Part shown: positions 49,779-61,143 of the stretch, one piece after another | Numbering within the stretch: the first letter of the stretch is position 1 | Layout of the letters: each line of letters starts with the position of its first letter | Source of the DNA: Halorubrum salinum | GTDB taxonomy: Archaea > Halobacteriota > Halobacteria > Halobacteriales > Haloferacaceae | Direction of reading: 5' to 3' | Length of the DNA stretch: 64,000 nucleotides | Assembly (NCBI RefSeq): GCF_024494575.1 | Contig: NZ_JANHDO010000001.1 | Span: 1-64,000 of the forward strand | Position numbers and translations under genes: made by a program | Notes under the pieces: model-generated | The model's database searches: none | Seen by the model: only the letters and a program-made list of their open reading frames with translations | What the model was told of the DNA's origin: nothing

Positions 49779-51200
49779 CTAGATCAGCGGCTCGACGATA
49801 TCGCGTCCCTCGTCGAGCAGATCGTCGACCGCCGCGTCCGAGTCGGCCTCTGCGTACACGCGGAGCTTCGGTTCGGTTCCCGAGGGCCGGACGAGCAGCC
49901 ACGACCCGTTCTCTAAGAGGAGCTTGAACCCGTCGAGGGTGACCACCTTCGCGACCGGGGAGCCGCACACCGCCTCGGGGATGTGGTCTTCGAGGTCGTC
50001 GAGGACCGCCTCCTTCCTCTCGTCGGGGCAGTCGAGCGACACCTTCCCGGCGGCGATGTGACCGTGTTCGTCGAGCAGCCGGTCGACCCGGTCGTCGAAC
50101 GGCTCCGCGGCGTGTGCGCTCGCGGCGAGGAGCGCCATCAACACGCCGTCCTTCTCCCGGACGTGTCCCCGAAGGGTGAACCCGCCGGACTCCTCGCCGC
50201 CGAACAGCGCGTCGTGGTCGCCCATCGCTTCGGCGACCCACTTGAAACCGACCGGCGTCTCGTACACCTCCTCGCCGTGCGCCTCCGCGATCCGGTCGAC
50301 GAGGAACGTCGTCGAGACGGTGCGGACCGCCGGGCCGGCGTCGGTTTCGAGCAGCCGGTCGTAGCAGGCGGCGTAAAACAGGTTGGCGTCGAGCACGCCG
50401 CGGTCGGGGGTGACGACCGCGATACGGTCCGCGTCGCCGTCGTTGGCGACGCCGAGATCGATGTCGCTCTCCGGGTCCGTGACGCGGTCTGCCAGCTCGC
50501 CGAGGTGTTCCGCGGAGGGCTCGGGGGAGTCGCCGCCGAACGTCACGTCGCGGTCACAGCGCAGCCTGACCACCTCGGCGCCGGCGGATTCGAGGAGCGC
50601 ATCCGTGACCCCCCGACCGCTCCCGTGCATGCCGTCGTACGCGACCGTGAGTCCGGAGAGATCGACGCCGCCTCCGGGCCCCCCGGCACCCGTGCCCGCC
50701 GCGACGTTCCCGACGACCGCGCGAGCCGCCTCCGCGTGGCTGCTCACGAGATCGACGCGCGAGACCTCGCCGCGCTCGGCCTCGGGGAGCAGCTCCGGCT
50801 CCGCGAGCCGATCGACCACGTCCTCGGTCACGTCCGGAAGCGCGGGCGCGCCGTCGTGCGGAATGAACTTCACCCCGTTGTACTCGGGCGGGTTATGCGA
50901 GGCGGTGACCATGCACGCGCCCGCCAGCCCCCGGTCGACGATGGCGTGGGCGATGACCGGGGTGGGTACGTCGCGTTCGGGCAACAACACGTCGAAGCCG
51001 TTGCCGGCGAGCACTTCCGCGAGGCTCTCGGCGAACCCTTCGGAGGTTTCTCGCGCGTCGTAGCCGACCGCGACCGGCTCGTCGTGACCCGCCGCTTTCA
51101 GGTGGTCTGCGACCGCCTGCCCGACGATCCGCACGCGCTCGTCTGTGAAGACGTCCAGCGTGGCCCGCCATCCGTCCGTGCCGAAGGCAATCTGATCCAT
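49779..51200 (-). CDS. Phosphoglucomutase/phosphomannomutase family protein
   Basis: 473 residues from the ATG at 51200 (MDQIAFGTDGWRATL). Four alpha-D-phosphohexomutase domains: catalytic phosphoserine in TASHNPPEYNG (near 101), Mg-binding DGDADR (near 236), sugar-binding GEESGG (near 325) and the phosphate-binding RPSGTEPKLRVY (near 438). It interconverts hexose 1- and 6-phosphates for glycosylation or sugar metabolism; glucose versus mannose or glucosamine cannot be told. It is divergent from the FMN reductase. Confidence 0.93.
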   Translation of the reverse strand: MDQIAFGTDGWRATLDVFTDERVRIVGQAVADHLKAAGHDEPVAVGYDARETSEGFAESLAEVLAGNGFDVLLPERDVPTPVIAHAIVDRGLAGACMVTASHNPPEYNGVKFIPHDGAPALPDVTEDVVDRLAEPELLPEAERGEVSRVDLVSSHAEAARAVVGNVAAGTGAGGPGGGVDLSGLTVAYDGMHGSGRGVTDALLESAGAEVVRLRCDRDVTFGGDSPEPSAEHLGELADRVTDPESDIDLGVANDGDADRIAVVTPDRGVLDANLFYAACYDRLLETDAGPAVRTVSTTFLVDRIAEAHGEEVYETPVGFKWVAEAMGDHDALFGGEESGGFTLRGHVREKDGVLMALLAASAHAAEPFDDRVDRLLDEHGHIAAGKVSLDCPDERKEAVLDDLEDHIPEAVCGSPVAKVVTLDGFKLLLENGSWLLVRPSGTEPKLRVYAEADSDAAVDDLLDEGRDIVEPLI

Positions 51201-51290
51201 GTCCGTCACGTCGTAGGCGGGAACAATAAGGCCCGGTGTCGTCCGGACGGCGAACGCTCCCGTTTTATCGCGGCGGTCCGAAGCCGCCAC

Positions 51291-51842
51291 ATGACTCGAA
51301 TCGTCGCCATCTCCGGGAGCCGACGGGAGGGGAGCACGACGCGAGCCGCCCTCCGTGTCGCCCTCGACGCCGCGGGCGACGCCGGAGCGGAGACGGACCT
51401 GATCGACCTCGGCGCGGTCGACCTCCCGCTATATCACCCGGACGAGGACGCCCAAGGCGACAGCGAGGCGCTCACGCGGCGCGTGCGCGAGGCCGACGGC
51501 GTGCTCGCGGGCACTCCCGTCTACCGCGGATCCTACTCGTCGACGTTCAAGAACTTCCACGACTTCTGCGGCTCCGACGAGTACGCCAACACCGCGGTCG
51601 GACTGCTCGCGACCGCCGGCGGCGGCTCCTACGGCGGGACGCTCGAACACCTCCGGTCGACGTTCCGGAACGTCCACGCCTGGACGGTTCCCGACGAGGT
51701 GGGGATAGAGCGCGCCTCCTCGAAGGTCGCGACGGGCGGAGACCCGCATGACCACCCGCGGATCACCGACGACGACCTCCGCCGGCGCACCGAGCGACTG
51801 GGTCGGGTCGTACTCGAACACGCGGAGCGGATGCGGGGGTGA
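51291..51842 (+). CDS. NADPH-dependent FMN reductase family protein
   Basis: 183 residues from the ATG at 51291 (MTRIVAISGSRREGSTT). Flavodoxin-like fold: SGSRREGSTTRAAL is the FMN phosphate loop; ADGVLAGTPVYRGSYSSTFKNFHDF and TAGGGSYGGTLEHLRSTF are the SsuE/ArsH-type FMN-binding segments. It reduces free or bound flavin, or acts as a quinone reductase. An upstream TTTTATCG stretch serves as TATA-like element. Confidence 0.88.
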   Translation: MTRIVAISGSRREGSTTRAALRVALDAAGDAGAETDLIDLGAVDLPLYHPDEDAQGDSEALTRRVREADGVLAGTPVYRGSYSSTFKNFHDFCGSDEYANTAVGLLATAGGGSYGGTLEHLRSTFRNVHAWTVPDEVGIERASSKVATGGDPHDHPRITDDDLRRRTERLGRVVLEHAERMRG

Positions 51843-51937
51843 GGACGGCGGCGTCCGCCGCGCGGGCTCCGCGACCCGTCGCCCTTTTGAGCGCCTCGCG
51901 CCTACGGCGTCCATGACCGAATCGGGTGACGACGACC

Positions 51938-52474
51938 GTGGCTGCTAACCGGAAGGGCGACCGCCGCGAGCGAGAGCTGGTGAACGCGCTGGACGACGCC
52001 GGGTTCGCCGTGATGCGCGCGCCGGCCAGCGGCTCGTCGACGGAGCGGGAGCTGCCGGACGTGCTCGCCGGCGACGGCGAGACGTTCTACGCGATCGAGG
52101 CGAAATCGAGCGCGGGCGACCCGATTTACCTCACCGGCGAAGAGGTCGAGGCGCTGCTGTTTTTCGCCCGCAACTTCGGTGCGAAGGCGCGGATCGCGGT
52201 CCGGTTCGACCGCGAGGACTGGTACTTTTTCCATCCCGGCGACCTGTACACCACGGACGCGGGCTCGTATCGCGTGAAAAAGGAGACGGCGCTCGCGGAC
52301 GGGACGGACTTCGCCGAGTTCGCCGGCGAGACGCGGAAGGTGACGCTCGACGAGGTCGGCGGCGGAGGCGACGGCGAGGACGGTTCGGACCCAGAGACCG
52401 AAGAGCGCCGGGCGGTCTTGGAGGCCGTCCGAGACGGACACATGCCGGTCGACGACGCGCTCGACGTGTTGTGA
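51938..52474 (+). CDS. hjc: Holliday junction resolvase Hjc
   Basis: 178 residues from the GTG at 51938 (reads [18 protein letters not shown]), matching the usual Hjc N-terminus; a GTG four codons earlier is possible. Nuclease residues: Glu in RERELV (about 13), Asp in ELPDVLAG (about 42) and the E-x-K of AIEAKSS (about 55-57), all in the archaeal type II resolvase fold. The C-terminal 50 residues are an acidic tail. It resolves four-way junctions in recombination and fork rescue together with RadA (61.7 kb). Confidence 0.9.
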   Translation: MAANRKGDRRERELVNALDDAGFAVMRAPASGSSTERELPDVLAGDGETFYAIEAKSSAGDPIYLTGEEVEALLFFARNFGAKARIAVRFDREDWYFFHPGDLYTTDAGSYRVKKETALADGTDFAEFAGETRKVTLDEVGGGGDGEDGSDPETEERRAVLEAVRDGHMPVDDALDVL

Positions 52475-52562
52475 CGCCTCTGTGGCGCGGTCGACGCGAT
52501 ACCGATGGCGGTTCGATCCGGACCCTCTCGCTTATCCCTCGCGATGTCGAACGTCCACCCGA

Positions 52563-53489
52563 ATGAGCGATTTCGGCCTGTTGGAGCCCGCTGACGACCC
52601 CGGCGACGAGTGGGAACAGCTCGACGTCTCCGACACCGAGGCCGACCGGATCGCGCGCCGGCAGGACCGCGAGTTCGACGAGTTCCGCAAGCGGATCAAG
52701 GACACGGAGCAGTTCAAACTGCAGGAGTCGGTGTTCGACGACGCGACGCTCGCGGCCGTCTACAAGCTCGTACAGGACGGCTACGTCGATGCCTTCGGCG
52801 GCCCGGTGTCGACCGGCAAGGAGGCGAGCGTCTTCGAGGCGCTCGGCGGGCAGGCCGGCGAGCGACCGGAGCCGGGCTCGGCCGCGGCCGGCGGCGGCCC
52901 GGAGGGCGTCCATCCGGAGCGGGAGGTCGCCGTGAAGGTGTACCGAATCAACTCCTCGAACTTCAGACAAATGCGCGAGTATCTGGAGGGCGACCCTCGG
53001 TTCGAGGGGATCGCGAACGACAAGAAGGCGGTCGTGCTCGCGTGGACTCGCAAGGAGTTCGCCAACCTCGAACGCGCCCGCACGGCGGGCGTGCGGGTCC
53101 CCGAGCCGATCGCGGTCCAGCGGAACGTCCTCGTGATGGAGCTCGTCGGTCACGCCGACGACCGCGCGCGTCGACTGAGCGAGGTCGACGTCGAGAACCC
53201 CGAGACCGCCTACGAGGTCGTCCGCGAGTACATGCGACGGCTCTACCGCGCCGGCCTGATCCACGGCGACCTCTCCGAGTACAACATGATCATTCACGAG
53301 GGCGAGCTGGTGGTCATCGACATGGGACAGGCGGTGACGGTTCACCACCCGAACGCCGGCGAGTTCTTAGAGCGCGACTGCGAGAACGTGGCTGCCTTCT
53401 TCACCCGACAGGGGATCGACGTCGACCCGGACGACCTCCGCGCGTACGTGACCGAACCGGAGCCCGACCCGAGCGGCTCGCCGGAGTAG
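52563..53489 (+). CDS. rio1: Rio1-type serine protein kinase
   Basis: 308 residues from the ATG at 52563 (MSDFGLLEPADD). RIO kinase motifs: the STGKEASVFEA nucleotide loop, Lys in VAVKVYRINSSNFRQM, hinge VMELVG, catalytic LIHGDLSEYNM and the metal-binding VIDMGQAV. A Gly/Pro/Glu-rich insertion (about 98-118) lies between the loop and the lysine strand. Rio1 acts in late small-subunit ribosome maturation. The Pno1/Dim2-type KH protein, a partner in the same process, is 0.95 kb downstream on the same strand. Confidence 0.93.
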   Translation: MSDFGLLEPADDPGDEWEQLDVSDTEADRIARRQDREFDEFRKRIKDTEQFKLQESVFDDATLAAVYKLVQDGYVDAFGGPVSTGKEASVFEALGGQAGERPEPGSAAAGGGPEGVHPEREVAVKVYRINSSNFRQMREYLEGDPRFEGIANDKKAVVLAWTRKEFANLERARTAGVRVPEPIAVQRNVLVMELVGHADDRARRLSEVDVENPETAYEVVREYMRRLYRAGLIHGDLSEYNMIIHEGELVVIDMGQAVTVHHPNAGEFLERDCENVAAFFTRQGIDVDPDDLRAYVTEPEPDPSGSPE

Positions 53490-53571
53490 GGGTGACCCGA
53501 GGAGTCGGACGAACGGGCCGAGTGATCGGGCGAACGGACACACTGATTTGGCTCCCGATCGATGCGCACCC

Positions 53572-54324
53572 ATGCCCTCCACCACCGGTCCCTCGCCGGC
53601 GAGCGACGCGATCGAGTCGGCCGCCCGCCGATACCACCGGGCCGAACGCGCCGCCAGTTGGCTCGTCGCTCTCCTCGCCGTCGCCGTCGTTCTGGCGGCG
53701 ATCGACACGCTCTCGCTCCTCCCGGCCGCCGCGGTCGCGGTCGGTATCGTCGCCATCGCCCGCGTCCCGCTCGTGTCCCGAAGCGGGCACACTCGACTGA
53801 TCACCGACGCCGAACCGACGGCGGTCGTCGCCGCGTTCCGGAGCGCCACTCCACCGATACTCGCCTTCCAGTGGGCGGTCGCGGACGAGGTCGATCCCGG
53901 CAGCGGGGTCGGCGCGAGCGACGACGGACGCGACTCCGTCGGAGGCTCGCCGACCCGCGCGACCTACGAGCTCTCCTACCTGTTCGGTCTGCGGTCGGTG
54001 TCGATGTCCCTCGTGGTCCGGTCGCTGGACGCTGCGAACGGCATCGGATCGGCCGGAGTCGACACTGGAGCGGCCACGAACGGGAGCGACGCGGTCGACA
54101 CGCTCGAAGTGAGTGCCACGGCCGGCGGGCGGCCGTGGGGCACCTACCACGTGTCGGTGCGCGAGGCCGACTCCGGGACGGTCGTCGACGCGGAGATGAC
54201 GACCGACAGGCGGTTCGACCTGCGGTCGGTTCCGCAGGCGCTGGTCGCGGAGCGGTACGTCGAGGCAGTCTTCGCTGCTCAGGGGTACCGAGTCGCCGAC
54301 CGCTCGGTGTCATGGTCAGTGTGA
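53572..54324 (+). CDS. Haloarchaeal membrane protein, function unknown
   Basis: 250 residues from the ATG at 53572 (MPSTTGPSPASDAIE). Two adjacent hydrophobic helices (about 30-50 and 51-68) anchor a C-terminal beta-rich domain with TYELSYLFGLRSVSMSLVVRS, TYHVSVREADSGTVVDAEMTTDRRF and ALVAERYVEAVFAAQGYRVADRS. The domain looks outward- or inward-facing lipid-binding-like, but I do not recognise it. It lies between rio1 and the KH gene, perhaps by chance. Confidence 0.6.
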   Translation: MPSTTGPSPASDAIESAARRYHRAERAASWLVALLAVAVVLAAIDTLSLLPAAAVAVGIVAIARVPLVSRSGHTRLITDAEPTAVVAAFRSATPPILAFQWAVADEVDPGSGVGASDDGRDSVGGSPTRATYELSYLFGLRSVSMSLVVRSLDAANGIGSAGVDTGAATNGSDAVDTLEVSATAGGRPWGTYHVSVREADSGTVVDAEMTTDRRFDLRSVPQALVAERYVEAVFAAQGYRVADRSVSWSV

Positions 54325-54439
54325 CCGACCCGCACGGGAAGAAGAGAACCCACGGTAGCCGGCCGCACGCGTCCGGTATCAGCACCCACACCGTCGCTCT
54401 CGGAACACGTTTAAAAGGCTTCGCCGGGTAGCGATCCGC

Positions 54440-54982
54440 ATGCAACACGTGACGGTTCCGCAGGACCGGATCGGCGTCGTCATCGGCGCTGGCGGCGAGA
54501 CGATGCGGGAGATAGAGGAGCGGGCGAACGTGCGGCTCGACGTCGACTCGGAGTCGGGGAGCGTCGCCATCGAGGAGCGGGACGACCCCGTCGCCGCGAT
54601 GGTGGCACCCGACGTGATCAAGGCCATCGGCCGCGGCTTCAAGCCGGAAACGGCGCTTTCGATCCTCGACCACGACCTCCGCACGCTCGACCTGATCGAC
54701 CTGTCCGAGCACACCCGCAACGACAACGACCTCCAGCGGAAGAAGGGTCGGATCATCGGTGAGAACGGCCGGACGCGGGAGCTACTCGAAGAGCTGTCCG
54801 GCGCGAACGTCGTCGTCTACGGCTCTACCGTCGGCGCGGTCGGCCAGCCGGAGGAACTGGAGGTCGTCCGCCGGGCGGTCGGGATGCTTCTCGACGGCGC
54901 GCCGCACGGCGCGGTGTACTCGTACCTCGAACGGATGTCGAACGAGCTCGACGACGACGTGAGCTTCAACGCGCCGCAGTAG
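54440..54982 (+). CDS. KH domain RNA-processing protein (archaeal Pno1/Dim2)
   Basis: 180 residues with two KH domains: KH1 with GVVIGAGGETMREIEE (about 12-27) and KH2 with GRIIGENGRTRELLEELSG (about 103-121), joined by IKAIGRGFKPETALSILDHD, a hallmark of the Pno1/Krr1 family. It binds the 3' region of pre-16S rRNA during 30S assembly. Neighbourhood with rio1 supports this. A CGTTTAAAAGG TATA-like element (54407-54417) lies near -30. Confidence 0.92.
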   Translation: MQHVTVPQDRIGVVIGAGGETMREIEERANVRLDVDSESGSVAIEERDDPVAAMVAPDVIKAIGRGFKPETALSILDHDLRTLDLIDLSEHTRNDNDLQRKKGRIIGENGRTRELLEELSGANVVVYGSTVGAVGQPEELEVVRRAVGMLLDGAPHGAVYSYLERMSNELDDDVSFNAPQ

Positions 54983-55000
54983 CGCGCTGGGACGCCGCAG

Positions 55001-55657
55001 CTAGTAGCCGAGCTGCTCGCGCACGAGGACGACCGTCGTCCGGCCCTCCTCCGTCTCGCGGCGGTAGACGAGCTGTTTGGCGATCGCCGACTCGACGCCG
55101 TACGCCTCCTGAGCGCGCTCGTTCTCCAGCGGGTACGCGACCGACTCCAGCCGGTCGAACGCGTCCGAGAGCGTCGGGACGATCTTGTTCGTGCCGCTGA
55201 CGATGACCACGTTGCCGGCGGCGAAGGGATACGCGCCGATCCGGCTGCCGGAGAGATCGGCTGCGACCAGCTCGCCCGTCTCGGCGATCGCGTTGATCCC
55301 GCCGAGGAAGTAATCGGCCGTCTGCGACTCGCGCCGTGCGGCCTGTCGCTCGGCGTCGTCGTCGATGCTCCAGATCTCGTCGGGGAGACTCTCCCACTCG
55401 TGGTCTCCCTCGCTGAGGAACTCGTCGAAGCCGATCTCTTCGAGCGTCGTCGAGTGCCCGTTCATCACCGACGCGCCCGCGGGGATCTGCTCCGTGACCG
55501 CGTCGAGCGCCTCCTCGGCGTCGTCGACGACGACCACGTCGAAGCCGCGCTCTTCGAGGCTCTCTACCGTGGCCTCGACCGTCTCCTCGTCGGCAGGCCG
55601 GTCGAGCGTCTCGTCGATCTCGGTGTCGTCCGCGTAGTCCGCTTTCTGTTGTGACAT
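55001..55657 (-). CDS. LUD domain protein (LutC/YkgG-like)
   Basis: 218 residues from the ATG at 55657 (MSQQKADYADDTEIDE). The LUD domain shows ASVMNGHSTTLEEIGFDEFL, SQTADYFLGGINAIAETGELVAADLSGSR and PFAAGNVVIVSGTNKIVPTLSDAFDR, as in lactate-utilisation LutC and related proteins. No lutA/lutB partners are nearby, so a direct lactate role is uncertain. It is convergent with the KH gene (18-bp gap). Confidence 0.88.
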   Translation of the reverse strand: MSQQKADYADDTEIDETLDRPADEETVEATVESLEERGFDVVVVDDAEEALDAVTEQIPAGASVMNGHSTTLEEIGFDEFLSEGDHEWESLPDEIWSIDDDAERQAARRESQTADYFLGGINAIAETGELVAADLSGSRIGAYPFAAGNVVIVSGTNKIVPTLSDAFDRLESVAYPLENERAQEAYGVESAIAKQLVYRRETEEGRTTVVLVREQLGY

Positions 55658-55965
55658 TGTGATTCGAAATCGAACGGACCGCGCCGCGCCGCCCACGGCG
55701 GACCCGTCTCGTGGATCGATCGGAGGCGCGGACGCCACTTAACGACTCGCGAACACCCGTGTCGGGTGGTTACACCGATGTTATCGCCTAATAGTGAACC
55801 GGCCGCTCGTCCGCCGAACGACGAGCCGGCGGCTGCGCGGTCGTCGCGTCGTCGATAAAAATCGCGTGTCGTCGGAGCCCGCAGTGGGCGCGACGGTCGG
55901 TCGGAAGACGGTTCGGCGGAACGGCTGCGGTCGGAGTCAGGGTGGGTGTGAGCTCTCGCCGAACT
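55658..55965. other. Intergenic stretch, no gene seen
   Basis: 308 bp between the LUD gene start and the thermosome end. A CACTTAACG element (55737-55745) could be a minus-strand promoter for the LUD gene with a leader of about 60 nt. An inverted repeat CGCTCGTCC...GACGAGCCGG (about 55804-55831) may end the thermosome transcript. ORFs crossing it are arginine-rich shadows. Confidence 0.45.
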
Positions 55966-57648
<1,683 letters not shown>

Positions 57649-57700
57649 TACAGCCCTTGATTGTTTGTGATTCTATATAAACCTTTTGCTGGCGCCGTGC
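57649..57700 (-). promoter_or_regulatory. Thermosome promoter
   Basis: On the minus strand CCAGCAAAAGG (57692-57682, BRE-like) runs into TTTATATAG (57681-57673), centred about 29 nt before the thermosome ATG. It is one of the strongest TATA boxes in the window, and the mRNA should be nearly leaderless. Chaperonin promoters in haloarchaea are heat-inducible. Regulation here is inferred. Confidence 0.8.
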
Positions 57701-57830
57701 GAAATCGCCACACGGGGACGGTTATACTTCTGGTGTGTGGCTCGTTATCACGGGTGTTTATATAGAACGGCAGACAGTCAAAAGCGCCGCAGTCGGTACG
57801 ATACGATCGGAACGAACGGAACGAGACCGA

Positions 57831-59168
57831 TCAGATCGCTTCGCGGTACGCGTCCAGCGTCTTTTCGACGTCTGCCTCCGTGTGCGCGTAGGAGGTGAAC
57901 TGGCACTCGAACTGGTTGGCGGTGAGGAACACGCCGCGGTCTTTCATCTCCTGCCAGAACACCCGCTCCCAGCGGTCGGTCTCCGCGGCCGCCACGTCCG
58001 CGCCGGTCTTCGGGCAGGCGTCGTACCGCCCGCAGTCCGGGTCCTGCCGGCACCCGCCGGCACAGCGGTCGCTGGAGTCGTCGGTGGCCTCGCGGGTGAA
58101 TATCGTCTTGAACATCGAGTCGGTGCCGACGACCGTGTACTCGGGCGCGCGCTCGGCGCAGATCTCGGCTATCCCCTCGCGGAGCTTCCGCCCGAGGCGG
58201 TTGACGTGCTCGTACACGTCGTTCTCGGCGGCGTACTCCAGCGTGGCCTTGCCCGCGGCCATCGTCACGGGATGACCGGAGAAGGTGCCGGACTGGAACA
58301 CGTCGCCGGCGGGCGTGAACCCCTCGATCACCTCCGCTTTCCCCCCGATCGCGCCGACGGGGAACCCCCCGCCGATGATCTTCCCGAAGGTGGTGACGTC
58401 GGGCGTGACGCCGAACTTCGACTGCGCGCAGCCGAGGCCGCCGACGCGGAACCCGGTGATCACCTCGTCGAAGACCAACAGTGCGCCGTGGTCATCACAC
58501 AGGTCTCGGAGCGTCTCGTGGTAGCCGTCGACGGGCATCACGATCCCGGTGTTCGCCAAGATCGGCTCCACGAGCACCGCGGCGATGTCGTCCCCGTGTT
58601 CGGCGAACACCTCTTTTGCGGCCTGCGGATCGTTGAACGGGATCGGGAGCGTGTGTTTCGCGAACTCCGCCGGAATCCCCGCCGTGGAGGGGTGGGCGTC
58701 CCCCGGCGACCCTTCGACGAGCGTCGACTCCTGTGCGCCGTGGTACCCGCCCTGCATCACGACGATCTTGTCGCGGTCGGTGTGCCCTCGCGCCAGTCGC
58801 ACCGCGGAGACGGTCGCCTCCGTCCCGGAGTTGACGAACCGGATCGACTCGACGCTCGGGACGTGCCGGGCCACGAACTCGGCGTGTTCGACTTCGACCT
58901 CCGTGGGCGCGCCGTACATCGGCCCCGCCGCCGCGTGCGACTGGACCGCCGACTCGACCGGGTCCGGGAGGTCGTGGCCGTACAGGAGCGGCCCGTACCC
59001 CATCACCCAGTCGACGTACCGGTTGCCGTCGGCGTCGATCACGTGGCCGCCGTCCCCGCGTTCGACGAAGAAGGGATGTGGCATCGTCGCGCGGACGGAG
59101 GAGTTGACCCCGCCGGGCGAGACCGACAGCGCGCGGTCGTACAGCTCCCGTGAGCGCTCGTGGTTCAT
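57831..59168 (-). CDS. hemL: Glutamate-1-semialdehyde 2,1-aminomutase
   Basis: 445 residues from the ATG at 59168 ([20 protein letters not shown]). PLP enzyme forming 5-aminolevulinate for haem. Motifs: [47 protein letters not shown] (PLP Asp) and [17 protein letters not shown] with the Schiff-base Lys. An insertion near the C-terminus has four cysteines (369, 373, 379, 385; C-x3-C-x5-C-x5-C) absent from bacterial enzymes, suggesting a metal or Fe-S site. The product feeds HemB at 27.6 kb. Confidence 0.94.
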   Translation of the reverse strand: MNHERSRELYDRALSVSPGGVNSSVRATMPHPFFVERGDGGHVIDADGNRYVDWVMGYGPLLYGHDLPDPVESAVQSHAAAGPMYGAPTEVEVEHAEFVARHVPSVESIRFVNSGTEATVSAVRLARGHTDRDKIVVMQGGYHGAQESTLVEGSPGDAHPSTAGIPAEFAKHTLPIPFNDPQAAKEVFAEHGDDIAAVLVEPILANTGIVMPVDGYHETLRDLCDDHGALLVFDEVITGFRVGGLGCAQSKFGVTPDVTTFGKIIGGGFPVGAIGGKAEVIEGFTPAGDVFQSGTFSGHPVTMAAGKATLEYAAENDVYEHVNRLGRKLREGIAEICAERAPEYTVVGTDSMFKTIFTREATDDSSDRCAGGCRQDPDCGRYDACPKTGADVAAAETDRWERVFWQEMKDRGVFLTANQFECQFTSYAHTEADVEKTLDAYREAI

Positions 59169-59424
59169 GTCTCGGCGTTCGGCCGGCGGATGAAAGTAAC
59201 TGCCGACCCGCGGCCGTCGCGGCCGTTCGGGCTCGTTCCGATGCAATCCGTCCCGGCGCGTCGCCGCCGCGTTCCGTCGAGCGTCTCCAGCCCCTTCGAA
59301 ACCGGACGACCGCAAAAAAGCCGCCTCAGTTCGTCGCCCGATCAGTCGGTTCGATCGGCCGGTTCGATCGGCCGATTCGATCAGTCGATCGAATCGGAGC
59401 CCGCGAGCCGTATCGTTGCCGACC
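59169..59424. other. Intergenic stretch with 13-bp tandem repeats
   Basis: 256 bp between the hemL start and the amt-PII end, both minus. Three 13-bp units of CGGTTCGATCGGC type lie at 59347-59385 (third diverged), about 40 nt before the amt-PII stop codon region, and run into CGATCGAATCGG. No gene and no strong TATA box were found; hemL promoter elements are not clear. Confidence 0.6.
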
Positions 59425-61143
59425 TCACACGGCCTCCGGACCGGTCGTTCCGGTGCGGACCTGCAGTGCGTCCTCGACCGGCATGATGAACACCTTGCCG
59501 TCGCCCGGCTCGCCGGTCTTGGCCGCGTCGGCGACCGCCTCGGCGACCTCGTCGGCCGGGATGTCGGCGACGACGATCTCGATTTTCACCTTCTGGTGGA
59601 GGTCGACCGTGAACTCCTCGCCGCGCCACTGGCCCTTCTTCGCGGGCTGGCTGCCGCGACCGGAGACGTTCGTCACGGTGAGCGAGGGCGCGTTGATCTC
59701 CGCGAGCGCCTGTTTTATCGCACCGAGCTTGTCGGGGCGGACGACTGCCGTGACCATCTTGATCTGCGTACCGGCCTCCTCGCCGCCGTCAGCGCGCGGC
59801 GAGTCGTTCGTGGTGTCGACGACCGACGGGCCGCCGTCGGTCGCAACGCGGTCGCCGCCGAACTCGGGGTAGGTCTCGACGCCGTGTTCGGAGATGTCGA
59901 GGCCCTCCTGCTCGTGCTCGGCGGTGACGCGTGCCGCACCGCTCACCTTGAGCGCGTACCAGACGACGGCGGTCGCGGTGAGCGTCCACCCGCCGATGAT
60001 GACGACGCCGACGAGCTGTGCGATGAAGTGCGCACCGACGCTGGCGCTGAGCTGTCCGGGTGCGGCGACGAACGGGAACAGCAGGGTTCCCAGCACGCCG
60101 GCGCTACCGTGGACGGGGAACACCGCACAGACGTCGTCGATCTTGAGCGTGTCCGAGACGAACTCGAAGACGATCGGGAGCTGTCCGCCGGCGAGGAGGC
60201 CGACGACCAGCGCGCCCCACCACGCCGTGGTGTCCGGAATGGCAGTGATACCGACCAGTCCCGCCAGCAGGCCGTTCGCGACGTAGAGCGTGTCGACCTT
60301 TCCGGTCTTCAGCCACACGACGAGCGCGGCGCCGATCCCGCCGGCCGCCATCGCGATCGTCGTCCCCATCGCGACGAGGTTGAGGGTCAGCGTGTTGAAC
60401 ATCCCGCCGCTGACCACCGAGGCCGTACCGACGTTGAAGCCGTACCACCCGAACGCGAGGATGAGCGTTCCCAGCACGGCGAACGTCAACGAGTGTCCGG
60501 GGATGACGTTCGTCGAGCCGTCCTCGGCGTAGCGGTCCATCCGCGGACCCAGCACGGCGGCGGCCGTGAGTCCGGCGATACCGCCCATGCCGTGGACGAT
60601 CATGCCGCCGGCGAAGTCGTGGAACGCGGTTCCGGTCAGCTGTGCGACGAGTCCGTCGCCGGAGGCCGACCACGTGAACGCGATGACCATCGGGTATATG
60701 ACCGCGGCCAGGAGGAACGTGTAGGTGACGTACGCCCGGAGCTTCGCGCGGCCGGCGACCGCGCCGGAGACGATGGTCGCCGCCGTCATCGCGAAGACGG
60801 CACCGTAGAGCCAGTTGACGTACGGCCCGACCGAGCCGGCGGAGACGGCGAGTTCACCGCCCGAGAACAGCGTCCCGGCCGCTGAGACGGGTCCGCCGGA
60901 GCCGCTCATCACGCTGGTGAACGCAGTTCCGATGAGGAAGAACACCGTTACGCCCACGCTCCACGTCAGGAGGTTCTTCGTCAGCTGGTTGGCGACGTTC
61001 TTCGAGCGCACCTGCCCCGCTTCGAGCATGGCGAAGCCGGCGTGCATGAAGAAGATGAGGAACGTCACCATGAGGATCCACGTTCCGTTCATCGCGGACG
61101 CGAACGTGCTCGGGTCGACGCTCGCGAGGACGCCGGTCGTCAC
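59425..61143 (-). CDS. amt: Ammonium transporter Amt fused to a PII signalling domain
   Basis: 572 residues from the GTG at 61143. Residues about 10-400 are an 11-helix Amt channel: [18 protein letters not shown], the first twin-His in [15 protein letters not shown], and the Amt C-terminal signature [17 protein letters not shown] 45-residue linker leads to a complete PII domain (about 460-572) with [18 protein letters not shown]-loop and the [19 protein letters not shown] signature. The uridylylation tyrosine (E. coli Tyr51) is Phe here. Fusion makes the gate regulator permanent, set by ATP/ADP/2-oxoglutarate binding. A TATA box and a short leader ORF precede it. Confidence 0.93.
   Translation of the reverse strand: MTTGVLASVDPSTFASAMNGTWILMVTFLIFFMHAGFAMLEAGQVRSKNVANQLTKNLLTWSVGVTVFFLIGTAFTSVMSGSGGPVSAAGTLFSGGELAVSAGSVGPYVNWLYGAVFAMTAATIVSGAVAGRAKLRAYVTYTFLLAAVIYPMVIAFTWSASGDGLVAQLTGTAFHDFAGGMIVHGMGGIAGLTAAAVLGPRMDRYAEDGSTNVIPGHSLTFAVLGTLILAFGWYGFNVGTASVVSGGMFNTLTLNLVAMGTTIAMAAGGIGAALVVWLKTGKVDTLYVANGLLAGLVGITAIPDTTAWWGALVVGLLAGGQLPIVFEFVSDTLKIDDVCAVFPVHGSAGVLGTLLFPFVAAPGQLSASVGAHFIAQLVGVVIIGGWTLTATAVVWYALKVSGAARVTAEHEQEGLDISEHGVETYPEFGGDRVATDGGPSVVDTTNDSPRADGGEEAGTQIKMVTAVVRPDKLGAIKQALAEINAPSLTVTNVSGRGSQPAKKGQWRGEEFTVDLHQKVKIEIVVADIPADEVAEAVADAAKTGEPGDGKVFIMPVEDALQVRTGTTGPEAV

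Noticed and set aside
49983-51290. N-terminal 436 codons fused to the FMN reductase frame
   Set aside because: Antisense to the phosphohexomutase; the reductase start at 51291 matches the flavodoxin-like N-terminus.
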